64,000 nt of DNA, from positions 124,001 through 188,000 of the forward strand of contig JAGFBZ010000728.1 in the NCBI GenBank assembly GCA_018398805.1. The letters are read 5' to 3'. A model generated the notes under the pieces. The model had not been told where the DNA came from. It made no database searches and was given only the letters and a program-made list of their open reading frames with translations. The position numbers were made by a program, and so were the translations under genes. This DNA comes from Hirundichthys speculiger (Eukaryota > Chordata > Actinopteri > Beloniformes > Exocoetidae). Shown here in pieces: positions 10,741-22,379 of the stretch (its first letter is position 1; each line of letters begins with the position of its first letter).

Positions 10741-12599
10741 TGGTGACCCTGACGTTAAATCTGGCCGTCTTTAAAGTCTCTGATTGTGAGACTTTGTGAC
10801 CGGAAACGCTGGAAGGTCCGATCAGACATCCAATGCTGGCCAGCAAACGGTGAGCAGAAAACCGCTTTTAAATAAATAGAAACTTTCTGCATATTTACTA
10901 TTTAAGTATAACTGGTTCTCTGAAAGGATCTTCCTCACGTTCATAAATTTATGAATGAATTTTGTAACAATATGCCGTTTGATAGATTTTGTATAATGTT
11001 TAAATACAACCTCAGACAAAGAACAACAATTACCTTTTTTTGTTTTGTTTTTGTGATGTCATTATCTGTCAGAACAAAAATAAAATCAAAAGGAAAAAAA
11101 AAAACAGCTTGCAGCTCCACCTTTGGCAGCAATAATTTGAAATACTCATTTCCTGTATGACATTACCAATCTTTGTGATTTACAAACTGAGGATTGCCTT
11201 CAAACTCTGGTGTAGAAGGAGACCTTACAGCAGGCTAAATGCTTAAGTAATAGAAAGGGGTTGTAGGCGATAAAACAGTACAAACAGAAGGTTTAACCGA
11301 TAAGTGAAATATAATACAGAGTGATGGAATAAGCTGAGGGTTAGGAATGTTAGTATGTTGAGAGAGAAGGTGAGTTCAGTAAGAGGTTTGTCCTTCAAGT
11401 GATTCTTGAAGAAAGCTGGGGGACGCCACGGCTCTTATAGCCTTTGGAAAGTCCTTCGTTCATCAGGGAAGTGCCTGCAATAACTGCCTGAATTACAGTC
11501 AAGCTACAGTATGAAAGGAGACCTGGTAGTAGGTGCAAAGGGTTAAGTCAATAGCAAGGGTTAAAGCAAGATGGTGTAGACAGAAAGGTCTACAATGCAA
11601 TAAAGTGTAAAAAAAATAGAGGTGAGGGTTAGGGGTCCTAGGGGTTGCTAGGTTGGACGCACCAGTCACCACTTTAAGTCATTGTCAGGTTTTCATTTCC
11701 ACAGCAGGATGATCAGTTAGCGTTGGCCTCTTCTTGATAAGAACAACTGGAAGTGGTAAGGATGTAGCCTCTGCTGACTTGTTAGATTTGTCCCTTGTGT
11801 TGCACCATACTTTTCGTGCATTTATGGAACGAGAAGCTGCAAGCTGTGAACGACGCAGGTGCTCAGCAAACAAACTGATCACAACTGATGACAAGCCCTA
11901 GAAAAATTCCTCTCCACTTAAAAAAAAAAAAAAAAAAATCTTTCTGAAACCGAGTTGTCGCTGCAAATCTTTCGTATGTTTTGCATCCTCGGGGTGTGCG
12001 ATTGAGTCTTTCTCATGACTTCATTACAGGACACACATCTTAGACTCTGAAAATGGCAATTGCACACATGGACAGACAGAAAAAATGGGGTCCCAAGTAG
12101 ATGCAGCCAATCATCGTACCGAAAACTGTAGAAAAGCTGTGAGTCTTCAAGTTGTTCTCTACTGTGATTACTGTGACAGAGCTGTCCTTGGTGCTGAAAT
12201 GAGCATAACATTGTTCTAAGGCAAACAAAAGAATAAAATACTCGCACAAGTTGAAGTTATAACCCAATGTTACTTTTCTCTATCAGTTTCCATTTTATTT
12301 TAATCATTAATGAAGTTTCTAAAATACTGACTTGATTTATTCATCTTACACATAAAGCATTTCAGTAAAAGTGCATACATGTATTTACCCGCATTTTCTT
12401 CTGTATAATCTTTTTGTTCAGTGCTCTATAAATCATGAGCCATTCTGTGGATGCAATGTGTAAAAGATAGTCATGTCTCTGTCTCAAAAAGAAAAAAATA
12501 GGGAATATCACGGTAAGTGTATTTAAAACTGTGTTGGTTTATCAAAGTGGTAGCATCAGAATTGACAAAGAGAGCGAGGGTGGGAGAGAGATAGAAGCA
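10741..12599. other. Non-coding; contains a diverged duplication
   Basis: No gene recognised. A poly-A tract lies at about 11919-11937. A weak direct duplication is listed separately. Confidence 0.5.
11209..11660. repeat. Diverged direct duplication
   Basis: Segments at about 11209-11365 and 11512-11655 share colinear words in the same order: gaaggagacct, taagt(c)aatag, acagaa(a)ggt and tgagggttagg. Similarity is modest and gapped, so this is an old duplication or two copies of an unrecognised repeat. Confidence 0.4.
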
Positions 12600-12630
12600 A
12601 TTATCCATCCATCCATCTATCCATCCATCC
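12600..12630. repeat. (ATCC)n microsatellite
   Basis: Runs of atccatcc with one interruption (atct). Confidence 0.9.
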
Positions 12631-13431
12631 AAAAACTGTCTCCAATGAGTGGCAACACTGAGAGGCATGAAAGTTTATGTGACATTACCCTAAGCCATTA
12701 CCAAGGAGAACAAGGCAGAGAAGTGCCCTAGCAAGGTTATCAATCATCATTGTATGTACTGAACAATGACAAAGGTCCTTTAATTGATGTCATTCATTCT
12801 GCTGAAGTATTGTTAAAGCTCTGTGGGCAGATGCGCCTAAATGTTTCCTCCTGTTTAATCTCTTCTCATCTCTGTCGCCTCATCATTATTTCTTATCTAA
12901 CATACCCTGAGATAAAGCTATGAAGCGTCAATAAAGCCTGGCTCCCTTCCATGAGTTTCACCGACGCAGATTTCCTGCAATGACACTGTCCTGCTTAGAC
13001 TCCTCATTGATCCGCCTACAATCGATAGTCTGTTCATCCCTCTGGAAAACAAACCCTCGTTTCAATTTATTTTATAAATTTAAATTGACCCACCAGTGAT
13101 AACTACGCCTTTCGTAAGCCATAATTAGTCATTAAACAAAATAGAACGTATGCGTGGAGTCATTATATTGAAGCAGGAGTAACAAACAAAAGTAATCATC
13201 ATTCACAAACTTAAACGATTTAAAAAAAAAATGAAAATGCAGAAGAATGACGAGAAACAAAGCCATTATGTGCTATCTACTGTTTTGTTACACTACTTGC
13301 GTTAAAGGAGAGGATTAACGTGCACGTGCTGAAGATAAACAACCCTTTCAATTAAGATGAAAATGAAGGCGGATTCATTAATATCCCACATGAACAAGTG
13401 TCCTGTCCTTTCAGACACTGGCCACCGTTAC
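12631..13431. other. Non-coding, nothing recognised
   Basis: No open frame of note and no element ends seen. Confidence 0.5.
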
Positions 13432-14174
13432 ATGATGTTTTTCAATTCGGAATTAATTATTCTGAATTCAATAATTCAGAATTAAACTATTTTCCTTCTA
13501 GTTTGCATGGAAATAGTAATTCTGAATTGAGGTTTACATGGAAAACACGTTTGATCGGCTTCATCCAATTCCGCTTAAGGTCTAGGGGTTGGGAAGGGTT
13601 CTGATTGGATAGGGGGGGCGGACGTCTTTACGTATTTACGTCTACCGGAAGAAAACAAACTTACTCGAATAGCAACAACATGGAGGACTACATTATTAGC
13701 ATCCTTTTTGAAATTGTTTTGATTTTATTTTCGAAGCAGCAGCACGACAACATCATGTCGATGATTTTCTTTTGAAAACAAGCCCAGCGCAGAATATAAG
13801 CGTCATCGCGACAGACGGGCAAGAGAACGAGCATGTGCAGAAAGTAGGCTCTTGCCGATTATGCTAGCATAATTTTTGGCATAATCTGAGGAATTGAGCA
13901 TAATTTTTTGCCCTTTTTCCAAAAGTAGCACTGCTAGCATAATCCATATATGTTCTTGTCTTAATAGCACAATTTTACAATAATTCAAGAAAACAAAGAT
14001 CTCAGCTACTAAAAATGATAGATTACTATTAACAGTTGGTTCCACTCCTATTTTGCGATTGCTTTTTAGTTGTGTTGAGATACCGCAGGAATTCGATGAA
14101 ACCGAACCGGAAGTCTGTGTCTCGGTCCCAGACTCCTTAGTCTTTCTCCCAGTGTTTACTCGAAATTTGCATAC

Positions 14175-14188
14175 GTTACCATGGTAAC
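14175..14188. promoter_or_regulatory. RFX-type X-box palindrome
   Basis: GTTACCATGGTAAC is a perfect palindrome fitting the RFX X-box consensus. It lies inside the hAT MITE at 13845-14603. Confidence 0.55.
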
Positions 14189-14214
14189 TGGAGGCCATTT
14201 GAGTGCAAAACATT

Positions 14215-14404
14215 GCGCAAACTGTGTCACGCTCTGCTACACGCGATGGTTAGCAAGCTATCCGCGGATAGTTATCCACCACACTATCCAGGCTTTGTGC
14301 AACCTATTTTTGTTAGCTGGATAACTATTCCGCTGGATAGCAGATTTATCCGCCGTATAGGCCTAACCACCGGATAAAGTTACCCAGGTTTTGAACAACC
14401 GGGC
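14215..14404. mobile_element. Possible nested MITE rich in (A)TATCC motifs
   Basis: Absent from the sister copy at 43 kb. The segment is dense in TATCC/GGATA words in both orientations, including the palindrome CTATCCGCGGATAG near 14260, and ends 'aacaaccgggccc', a common fish MITE end. Its left end and duplication are not clear. Confidence 0.35.
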
Positions 14405-14788
14405 CCAGAACATCAGGCCAGGGTTAATAAAATACATTTTCAAACTTGTCTTGTGAGTTGTGAAGTTTGTGCACAGAATAATTTTTTAAAAAAGTAGCAT
14501 AATTTTGAAAAGCGAGCATAATTTGAGCATAATTTGGACAAAAAATGAGCACTGCCACTAGCATAATATGCCACTTTAACTAGCACAATCAGGCAAATGC
14601 CTAGCAGAAAGACCGGAATTAATTTAAAGCGGAATGAGTGTGTACATGACCGCGGAATTATTCTATTCAGATTTAAAATCAGAATAAACCAGCCACTTAC
14701 TTCAGAATTAAGTTTAATTCTTAATGGACATTTTCATTCGTAATGGTAATGGTAATTAAAGAGGAATTAAACTTCCCATGTAAACACA

Positions 14789-15842
14789 CTGACTGTTTGT
14801 CCGTGCATTTGTGCTCGCCAGCAACTGAATGCAAGCTCTTCTCCAGCGTTAAAGTAAAATGGATTTGTCAACTGCCTCGGCGTCCATAAATCATCCTCCT
14901 TAAGGAAAATAAAGAAGAAAGAAGTTCCTGTTTATAACAAACCCAAGGAGCTTCTTCGTAGTAGAGGTAATGCAGTACGCTCGGGGAAGAAAAAGCAAGT
15001 GATAAAGGAGAGAGAAAATTTATGAAAATTATAGAGAACAGCACAAGACTTGACAGAACTGTCCGATGCCGCCGTCTAAAATACTTATGCTGCCGCAGAT
15101 TTCAGCCCCAATTTAAAGCATTTTTCTTTAAATAATGTGTTTGGGACTGGAAGGAGAGGCAGCGGCAGGGAAATGCAAGCCGGCGGTACTAAGTAAGAGT
15201 AATGTAACGTTTTTAAACAACACCAAATCACGCAATAATAATTCGCTTTTTGCGTTGACTGCAGTGACATCACGAATTACCGAGCGCATTTAAACGGAGC
15301 AACTATCTCCCTACATGAACCTTCCGGCCAGGAAGAAGAGCAACCACCTTTATGCATGAAACTCCTGAATTATTCAGCGCAAAGCTGATGAGGTCCTCGT
15401 GAGGATAACGCTTTTGGGTGGTCATTTTAAAGACAAATGACACGACTGCTTTCCGGCACATCATAAACATCCATAAACCAATAAGAAAGGAGCGGGAAAT
15501 GAGGGTTAAATCAGCAGCAGGAATTAACAGAAATTATATTAACTATCAAAACATGGATCCCACCCCCTCCCCCCTCCCCATCTCTAAGCTTCCTGCTCAA
15601 CCTCGCCTCGGAGAGCGGGGGGTGGGGGGGGGTGCAGAGCCTGTGTGGCAGCTTTAAATAGGAATTAGCAGCATTTTATTGTGGTGGTGATGGAGTATGG
15701 GTCCCTGGGGTGGGTCTGCTCATTGTCACCAGGCCTTGTAAATCTACAGTAATCCTCCCAGAGCATGCAGGACGCAAACATAGAAACACAATCCACACAC
15801 ACACACTCTAACTATTTAATGAAGATAATCAAAAAAAAAAAT
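14789..15842. other. Non-coding, nothing recognised
   Basis: Contains a G-rich run (about 15618-15631). The frame at 15418-15657 is interrupted low-complexity sequence without a known domain. Confidence 0.5.
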
Positions 15843-15850
15843 GTATATAT

Positions 15851-16894
15851 TAGAGCTGGGCAACAATTAAAATTTTTAATCGCGATTAATCGCATTATTT
15901 CCCTGATTAATCACGATTAATCGCACTGTATATGCAGAATCAAATAATGAATCGAAAGTAGTGTAAAATGCACATTTATTAAAATGTTTTGTTGCCACAT
16001 GAACTAAAGTGTCATAACATTTGTTGTTCAAACACTTTTAACATCAGCACTTGTCAATAACACATATTTAGTGTAAATCTCATCTTAAAAAATGTCAAAT
16101 AAAATAAAGCTTATTGCCACTGCCAGGGCGTTAATGTCATACTGTTTTTATAAAAAATTTAAAAAAGTCTACAAACAAAATCCAACAAAATGATTGTGTC
16201 TCAGCACAATCAGAACATTAAAACAGGTAATTTCTGAGATAACAGCATAAAACCTTTAACGGGGAGTTCAACTTGTCAGTTGTTACAAATAACCTTGTTT
16301 CTGTTGAATCCAAATTTTAAAAAATTTAAAAAATTGACATTTTATTACGTTTTTCAGTCTTTAATTTAACACAAAAAAAAAATGCCTGTTTTTTTTTTTT
16401 TATATTTCCATTTTAGACTTGGATCAAAAATACGAAATAAAAAAATGGGCCACAGAACTGAACTTGTTTTATAATGGAGGGCTGGACTTTCTATTGTCAT
16501 TACACATCTGTGCCACTAGATGGAGCCGCACTGCAGTAACCAGCTAGAGAACAGCAGGACAGTGAACACATGGAGCAGATCTGATGGAACATGGAGGAAT
16601 GACCACAAACGTTTTCTTGCAGTCTAGAATTTTATTTTTCAGACAGAATTGTTAATATTGCTACCTGAGTTGCTACCTGAACTGTAAAGTTCACAGATTT
16701 TTACCGTCCTCCATGTCTGATTTAGCTTTTCCTTATGTTTCCCTGCAAATTGTTTTCCGGTTCTGTAGCAGCCAGTAACAGATTTTTCAAAACAAATGCA
16801 TGTGAGCAACATGCGTTAACGCGCGATAAAATAAATGTTGGAGTTAATAAATGAATGCGTTAACGATAATTACGCGTTAACTTGCCCAGCCCTA
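15851..16894 (+). mobile_element. Non-autonomous hAT, TAGGGCTGGGCAA family, copy 2
   Basis: Starts TAGAGCTGGGCAAC and ends TTGCCCAGCCCTA, and shares its interior with 4585-5716. The left duplication is gtatatat (15843-15850). The right one reads gtatata and is then interrupted by a mariner MITE. Removing that MITE and one TA restores gtatatat exactly. Confidence 0.9.
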
Positions 16895-16901
16895 GTATAT
16901 A

Positions 16902-17268
16902 CAGTCATGGAAAAAAATTATTAAACCACCATTTTTTCTTCACTTTCTTGTTCATTTTAATACCTGGTACCACTAAACGTCATCATGTGACTAAAACAGA
17001 CAGAAAAGAAAACACTGAATGCATAAAAGCAGTGTTTTTGGCAGTACAACGCCATAGCTATTGATGTAAAAACTTAAGTGATTTAGGTTATAATCAAGAA
17101 AACCATGGAAAATGGTAAGATATCAGCCTTTAAATAAAACTCTTATGAGCAATCTTTGTGGTTATCGTTATGTTTGTCCAAACAAATGTACCTTTAGTTG
17201 TACCAGGCATTAAAATGAACAAGAAACTGAAGAAAACAAGGGTGGTCTAATAATTTTTTCCATGACTG
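16902..17268. mobile_element. Tc1/mariner-type MITE, CAGTCATGG ends
   Basis: A 367-bp element with terminal inverted repeats of about 70 bp (CAGTCATGGAAAAAA at the left, TTTTTTCCATGACTG at the right) flanked by TA (16900-16901, 17269-17270). The internal short frame is not a transposase. It lies inside the right target duplication of the preceding hAT. Confidence 0.88.
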
Positions 17269-17270
17269 TA

Positions 17271-18291
17271 TATAAAATGGGTAAGGATGATCTACTTGGT
17301 ACCTATAAATAAAATGTGAATTAAAAACAAGCTCATACTGTTTTGCTTCTAAACTTACGGTCTCCATCCTGACTCTACGAGTCGTCCATGCTGTTTCTTA
17401 TTTGCCCCACACCCACTCATCCGCCCACACCAACGCACTGGTTGTTAAGACATCGGCAGGATTCAGAAAAAAATGGTGTCTTACGAGCTTTCTCCGGTTC
17501 AGGGTTCCCCTCCTCACCCTTGCGCTTACATATTTTCCAGTCTAGCACCAGTTTGTGAACATCACTGAGCACCGCACAAAAGATCACTGAAAAAGCTCAG
17601 TCAGCCAAGAAATGTTAAGCAATTCAGAGGGAAGAGAGAGAGGAGGCAGCTATATGAAAACCTTTTTTAGCGCACAGCAGAACTTCAGAGGCATGAAAAC
17701 TGCAATTAATTAATCCCTGCTTGTACAGTATGAGGGTTTGGACACGTAATTAGTATTCCAAGCTCACATGCCAAAATTTCTCAAGTATCCCTGCTTAAAT
17801 ATAGCTACTCTAAAGTTTGTGCTGCCAAAAAAAAAAACATAAAAAAAAAGTCAAGATGAGGCATAGGTGTGATGTAACTCTTATTCCTGCGATTGTCCCC
17901 TGAGAGTATTTCACCGGTACGCACACAAACGTGAAGCCTGAACTACCGAATAAGAAAAGAAAAAAATTGCACAAAGAAACAAAATAGCATAAATAATAAA
18001 TGCCAGTGGAGGGATATGCCTCAGTCGAGCAAAAGTGCAAACTATGGATTCTCAGTGTCAAGAACCTCCTTGTGCTCGTGAAGGAGCTCTGACCGGTCAG
18101 GGTCTGAACGAAGCACATCTCAGGGTGGGCGGCTGGGTTATGGGGTCTCTGGGGTCCCAGTTAACTTTGAAGATCAAATGAGACCTTCGATTTGGAGTGG
18201 AATGTAAGTTACTCCCTGGACTAAATAAAACACCAGAAAAGCTACACACCAAATTGAGAAAAGTTATATTTCCGGTGTTGGTGAAATCTAA
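17271..18291. other. Non-coding, nothing recognised
   Basis: Short frames only. The minus frame at 17810-18118 is hydrophobic with A/T-run codons and no family resemblance. Confidence 0.5.
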
Positions 18292-19352
18292 GCAAAAGCA
18301 GAGTTAATTCCACTCTGAATAGAGTCAAATCCCTTATATGTAACTCTAAGTTCACAAATAGTTGGAGTCAAAACAAAGTGTCAAAACAAAGTGTGTTCAG
18401 ATCAAATCTGTAATTGTCATTGTAGTAACATCAACTCTGAACTATTTAACTCTTAACTCCAAACATAGATGTGACACTTAAAGTGTAAATCAGACTCCGC
18501 CCCCACCGTGCTACACAGCGACAGGAGCTAAATACCGACTGAGGAGCCTCTCGTTCAGCTGTGCATTTCACCGTGGTTTAATGTCGACATTGTTCGATAA
18601 GTAAAATTAGCTAACTTTATATTCGCGTTAGGTTTTGATATTTATATTATCCCTCTGGCACCTGGTCTGTCTTTAATGGTGAGACACTCACAGTAAAGTT
18701 ATGTCGCCACATTAGCCGCACTAAGCAGTGATGATTTTAGTTCGTCATTTGGTTCGCTAAAACTTGCAATTTGATGGTAAAGACTGTATCTGCTATGGTA
18801 AAAAGGTTTTAGACCGTATTTTTGTTGTGCTGTTAACTCGGCTAAGCCAGCTAACCCTGAATAAGCAGTGTATCAGTTGTGGGCTGTTAGCATTATGTTA
18901 GTGTTAACATTAAGTTAGCTAATGACAAATTGTGTCCGATAAAGTGTTTTAAATGTTAATTTGTGGTGCATGTTTGAAATAAATGAGTTTCAACTAAACA
19001 TGATGCCATTATTTTTAGCAAACCTTATTTTTAAGTATTTTTTTTTAGTAATTCAGAAGAGCTAACTTTACACCTTACAGTGTTAAAATGACTGTAACAC
19101 TTGTATAGTTAACCAACAATCCTGAAAGAGAGTTAATGTGTCACACTACATAAAAGTGTTGAGATAAAGTAACACTAGTTAGTGTTAAGAAGTGCAAAAA
19201 GAGTCAATAATTACACTAAGTTAGTGTTAAGGGTACTAACTCTCCAAAAAAGAGGTAAATTAACTCTTTGTGGTGTGGACCCATATAGACACTTCAAAAG
19301 TGTTAAAATCAAATCTGAGAGTGTTAATTTGAGCATGCTGATTTTGCTGTGT
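18292..19352. mobile_element. Probable non-autonomous DNA transposon with AGTGTTAA/TTAACTCT motifs
   Basis: Both flanking parts (about 18300-18500 and 19060-19340) carry many AGTGTTAA, TTAACTCT and AAGTGT words in opposite orientations. The outer ends are similar when inverted: 'agcaaaagcag' at 18293 and 'cagcaaaatcag' in reverse complement near 19350. The middle is unique and GC-poor. No target duplication could be fixed. Confidence 0.45.
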
Positions 19353-20481
19353 ATTGTTTGTTGTACTGTGCAGTGATAACTTTCATTAAAGTGAAACGTG
19401 CAGCAAAGCACAGACCTTTGCTACATAAAACTGCGTTATAGCGCGCTAATTTTGAATGTATAAGAAAGTAATAATTTGGGTAGTCATGCACTGCCCTCAC
19501 TTTCATTTGCATACTCATTTGTGCCCACAGACACAGAGAGCCAGAGCACGAGCCCACGCTGAGAAATCGTATCTGCTACTCTCTCAGGCAAGCACTTTAT
19601 ATACTATTTTCATATTTAAGCCCACAGTGGGTAAAGGCCCCTCTGGTGCACGGTAGGTGTTGTGGAAATAAATATTTTATATGAGAATCTAATTGCATTT
19701 TGTGGCCTTGAGCACCCTACAAGACAATGTGCAATGCTGGTATAATGGCTCCTCACTGCATGTTTGGGTAGCAAAGATGCACGCACGTACGCACGTACGC
19801 ACGTACGCGTGCACGCATGCACACATGCAAAGACAACAACACATACACACCATCTTAACTTCTGGCTTATGGAGTCAGCGGTTGTGAGGCGCCTGCATTT
19901 GCGCCTGTCTTTCTACTGGCAGTTTCTCAGCAGCACAGAGATTTTAGAAAAAAAAATAGAATTAAATTAGACATTGTAAATGTGTAAATGTGAATTTCTG
20001 AGCTCAAATTATCTGGCTGAAACTTCGAGGCAGGAGTGTGGCCCTTGCTCGTCCATTCGTTGACTCAACGGGTCTCAGACGACCCACATGAGAAGCTTTT
20101 AAACGTATGCAGAAGTGCACAAACATTTTATAATGTGTTTACAGGAGGGGGGGGGGAGATCTGTGCTTCTTGAAAATATTGACAATTAAGCTTCAGTAAG
20201 TGGTGCACGCAAGTGGCGACAATGAAATCCTGTCCGGGCGACGTGCCACGGGCTTCAAGTACCGCCGTCCGCTGAGCGCCTTATTTACAGTCAGTTGTGC
20301 CAAAGTTCCACAATCAGTCGGAAAAAACGAAACCAACATCCACTACAGGATCCGTCGTCTACCGATCAAATGGCCCACTCGTACTGGAGCCTGGAGAAGC
20401 TCCCAACACCTGAAAAACCCATTAAAAACTCATTTGTGTTCCTAAACACTGCAGGAGAAAGCCTTTAAGGATCCTTTAAAG
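19353..20481. other. Non-coding; simple repeats
   Basis: Holds the ACGTACGC repeat listed separately and a short poly-G run near 20148. The frame at 20200-20445 shows no known domain. Confidence 0.5.
19777..19829. repeat. (GCACGTAC)n, 53-bp alternating purine-pyrimidine run
   Basis: Every step from 19777 to 19829 alternates purine and pyrimidine, with CG, CA/TG and TA steps. This is the type of sequence known to adopt Z-DNA readily. Confidence 0.85.
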
Positions 20482-21137
20482 CACACGTGTCAAACACAAG
20501 GCCCGCGGGCCAAATGTGACCCGTCACCTCATTTTATATGGCCTTCGAGAGCTTGGGCATTATTGTCTTAAATTTTAAACCAATTTTTCAAGACTTAAAA
20601 TAAGCTTAAACTGCTTTAAAGCGCATATTGACAAAAAACTACATCTCCCATCATGCACTTCGTCGTTATCCATAATGATAACAGTAGCTATGAGCAAGAC
20701 GATTTTTCAGAACTGATGGATTTAAGAAAAACCTTTACAAACTAACCTCAACATGTCCAAGAAAAGAAAAATTGATGCACAAGGAATGCAGTTTAATAAA
20801 CGATGGGAAAACAATTACAAGTTTGTATCTCAAGGTAAAGCTAAGTATGTTAAATTTAGCCTACAAGAAAAACAAAGAACCACTTCTGCTTCTGAAACCA
20901 AGGTAATGGATACTACTTACAACCACAAACCCTGAGTTTAATATAATAATGAGTTAAATATTTAATACTTGAATACATAATAAATACAGAAACCGTTATT
21001 TAACATTATAATAAGGTGTAGTTTAATTTATTTTGATTTTCATTGCATTTTGTTACATTCATGTCCGTCGATCTGGCCCTTCGAGGGCCACCATGATGCT
21101 GATGTGGCCCTCAGTGGAAATGAGTCTGACACCCCTG
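20482..21137 (+). mobile_element. hAT transposon, CAGGGGTGTCAGACTC family, copy 2 (inverted)
   Basis: Runs from CACACGTGTCAAACACAAGG to GAGTCTGACACCCCTG, the reverse of the 8909 copy. The flanking 8-mers are ctttaaag (20474-20481) and ctctaagg (21138-21145), six of eight identical, so an older insertion. It encodes a transposase N-terminal fragment. Confidence 0.82.
20753..20935 (+). pseudogene. hAT (Charlie-like) transposase N terminus
   Basis: The frame opens MSKKRKIDAQGMQFNKRWEN and continues NYKFVSQGKAKYVKFSLQEK. 'MSKKRK...(F)xxxWxxxYxFV' is the standard start of Charlie/GTF2IRD2-like hAT transposases. The BED finger that should follow has been deleted: the sequence jumps from the first strand directly to the 'KYVKFSLQEKQR' segment that follows the finger in the 9036-9272 copy. 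About 60 residues remain. Non-functional. Confidence 0.65.
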
Positions 21138-21307
21138 CTCTAAGGGCTTGGACGCACCGTTGTCCTCAAACAGTGAATGGGGCTCCATAAAAGTGTCAAA
21201 TCTGGCCCCGCCCACCAGCAGATGACCCTGCAGGGCGACAGCATGCTCTGGTTGTTGGGAAGATGCAGAAGAAGAAGAGCTAACAAGGCAAATGGAAGCA
21301 TCAGGAT

Positions 21308-22371
21308 TGGGGTGCACGATAACTATCGGGCCGATAACAGGAAATTATGACGTCATTCCGATAAGTCCGATATCACAACGAATAGCCCCGATAACATCTA
21401 TATTTGTCAACAAAGCAGTGCCTCGCTCCCTCTGAGTTTTAAATGACCGGCAGTGAATGTTATGTTCAAGTGATGTCGGCATAATCAGAAAAACGATTTT
21501 TCAATCAGGAAAATCAAGAATACCCCCTCATGCCAGAAAACAACTCGTTAAGTCGGTCATAATTTTGGTAGTTGCTGACTTGAATTGATATTCCCAGTAT
21601 TTCCCCTCATGTTACACATAAAAAAAAAAAAAAAAAAAGCTGAAAGAACGACTAGCAAACAAGGGAATGTTGGAACTTATGTTACACCTTGAATGCAGCC
21701 TGCAGCACAGCGCTGATCACAACAAACATGGTGGCGTGGAGCTTTGTTAAAGTTTCAGAGGATAGTTTGGTGGTTATTTGTGACAAATCCTACGAGGAGG
21801 GAAGCACAAGCTTTAATACGTAAAACCTGATCAGCCACCTATAACATAACAATCGCTTCCATGGAGTTTTGAAATTGCGCTAACACGAGCTAATGCTAAT
21901 GTGCGCAAGTCCAGCAGCAGTCTCCTCCTCCCTTACCTTTCTCTCATCTAAAGCTTCCATGAGATTAAAAAAAAAAAAAATCACTGAACCTCATTTACTT
22001 TAATTAAAGGTATTAATTTAAATGGAACCACAAGCCAAAATCCTTTAAATGTTAATCTTTTTCAGTTTGTAATTTTGATGCATGTATTTTTTCATCAGTT
22101 CAAGGAGCCTTTATTTTTTTTTTTATATCAGTCAGAAATGAACCTTATTTAAGTTAATGTGAGATATCAAATAGGTTTGTTTGATAGCTTTAAGAAAATG
22201 TCTGAGAGGCTTGCCAATAGTTTTTCTTTTGGAAAAATAAATATCTGTTCATTTAAAGAGTCTAAACTATTTTTGGTTTTGTTCATAGTATTGAATGTAA
22301 TGATCTTAGGTATATGTGTGTGTTATTAGTTATCGGTATCGGTTATAAAAAACCGTTATCCTACATCCCTA
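21308..22371 (+). mobile_element. Non-autonomous hAT, T(A)GGGGTGCACGATAAC family, copy 1
   Basis: Begins TGGGGTGCACGATAACTATC and ends TATCCTACATCCCTA, flanked by a perfect 8-bp duplication atcaggat (21300-21307, 22372-22379). GATAAC/TATCGG words mark the ends. Further copies lie at 51129-52022 (inverted, truncated) and 58326-58845 (truncated). Confidence 0.9.
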
Positions 22372-22379
22372 ATCAGGAT

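Larger units (their letters stand above)
13845..14603. mobile_element. hAT MITE, TAGGC(T/A)(C/T)TTGCC family, copy 1
   Basis: Starts TAGGCTCTTGCCGATTATGC and ends GATTGTGCTAG-like sequence in inverted form, closing AAATGCCTA. It is flanked by a perfect 8-bp duplication gcagaaag (13837-13844, 14604-14611). Subterminal 'agcataatttt' motifs repeat many times. The second copy is at 42983-43611, also with a perfect duplication. Confidence 0.92.
13432..14788. mobile_element. DNA transposon with AATTC-rich inverted ends, possibly Harbinger-like
   Basis: Both ends carry related sequence in inverted orientation: 'gttacatg' followed by repeated AATTCGGAATTA/AATTCTGAATT words at 13432-13530, and the complementary words before 'catgtaaac' at 14630-14788. 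An ATG at 13680 opens a short hydrophobic frame (starting MEDYIISILFEIVL) that could be the remnant of a Harbinger-type protein, but this is weak. A hAT (13845-14603) is inserted in it. Exact ends and target duplication are not resolved. Confidence 0.5.
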
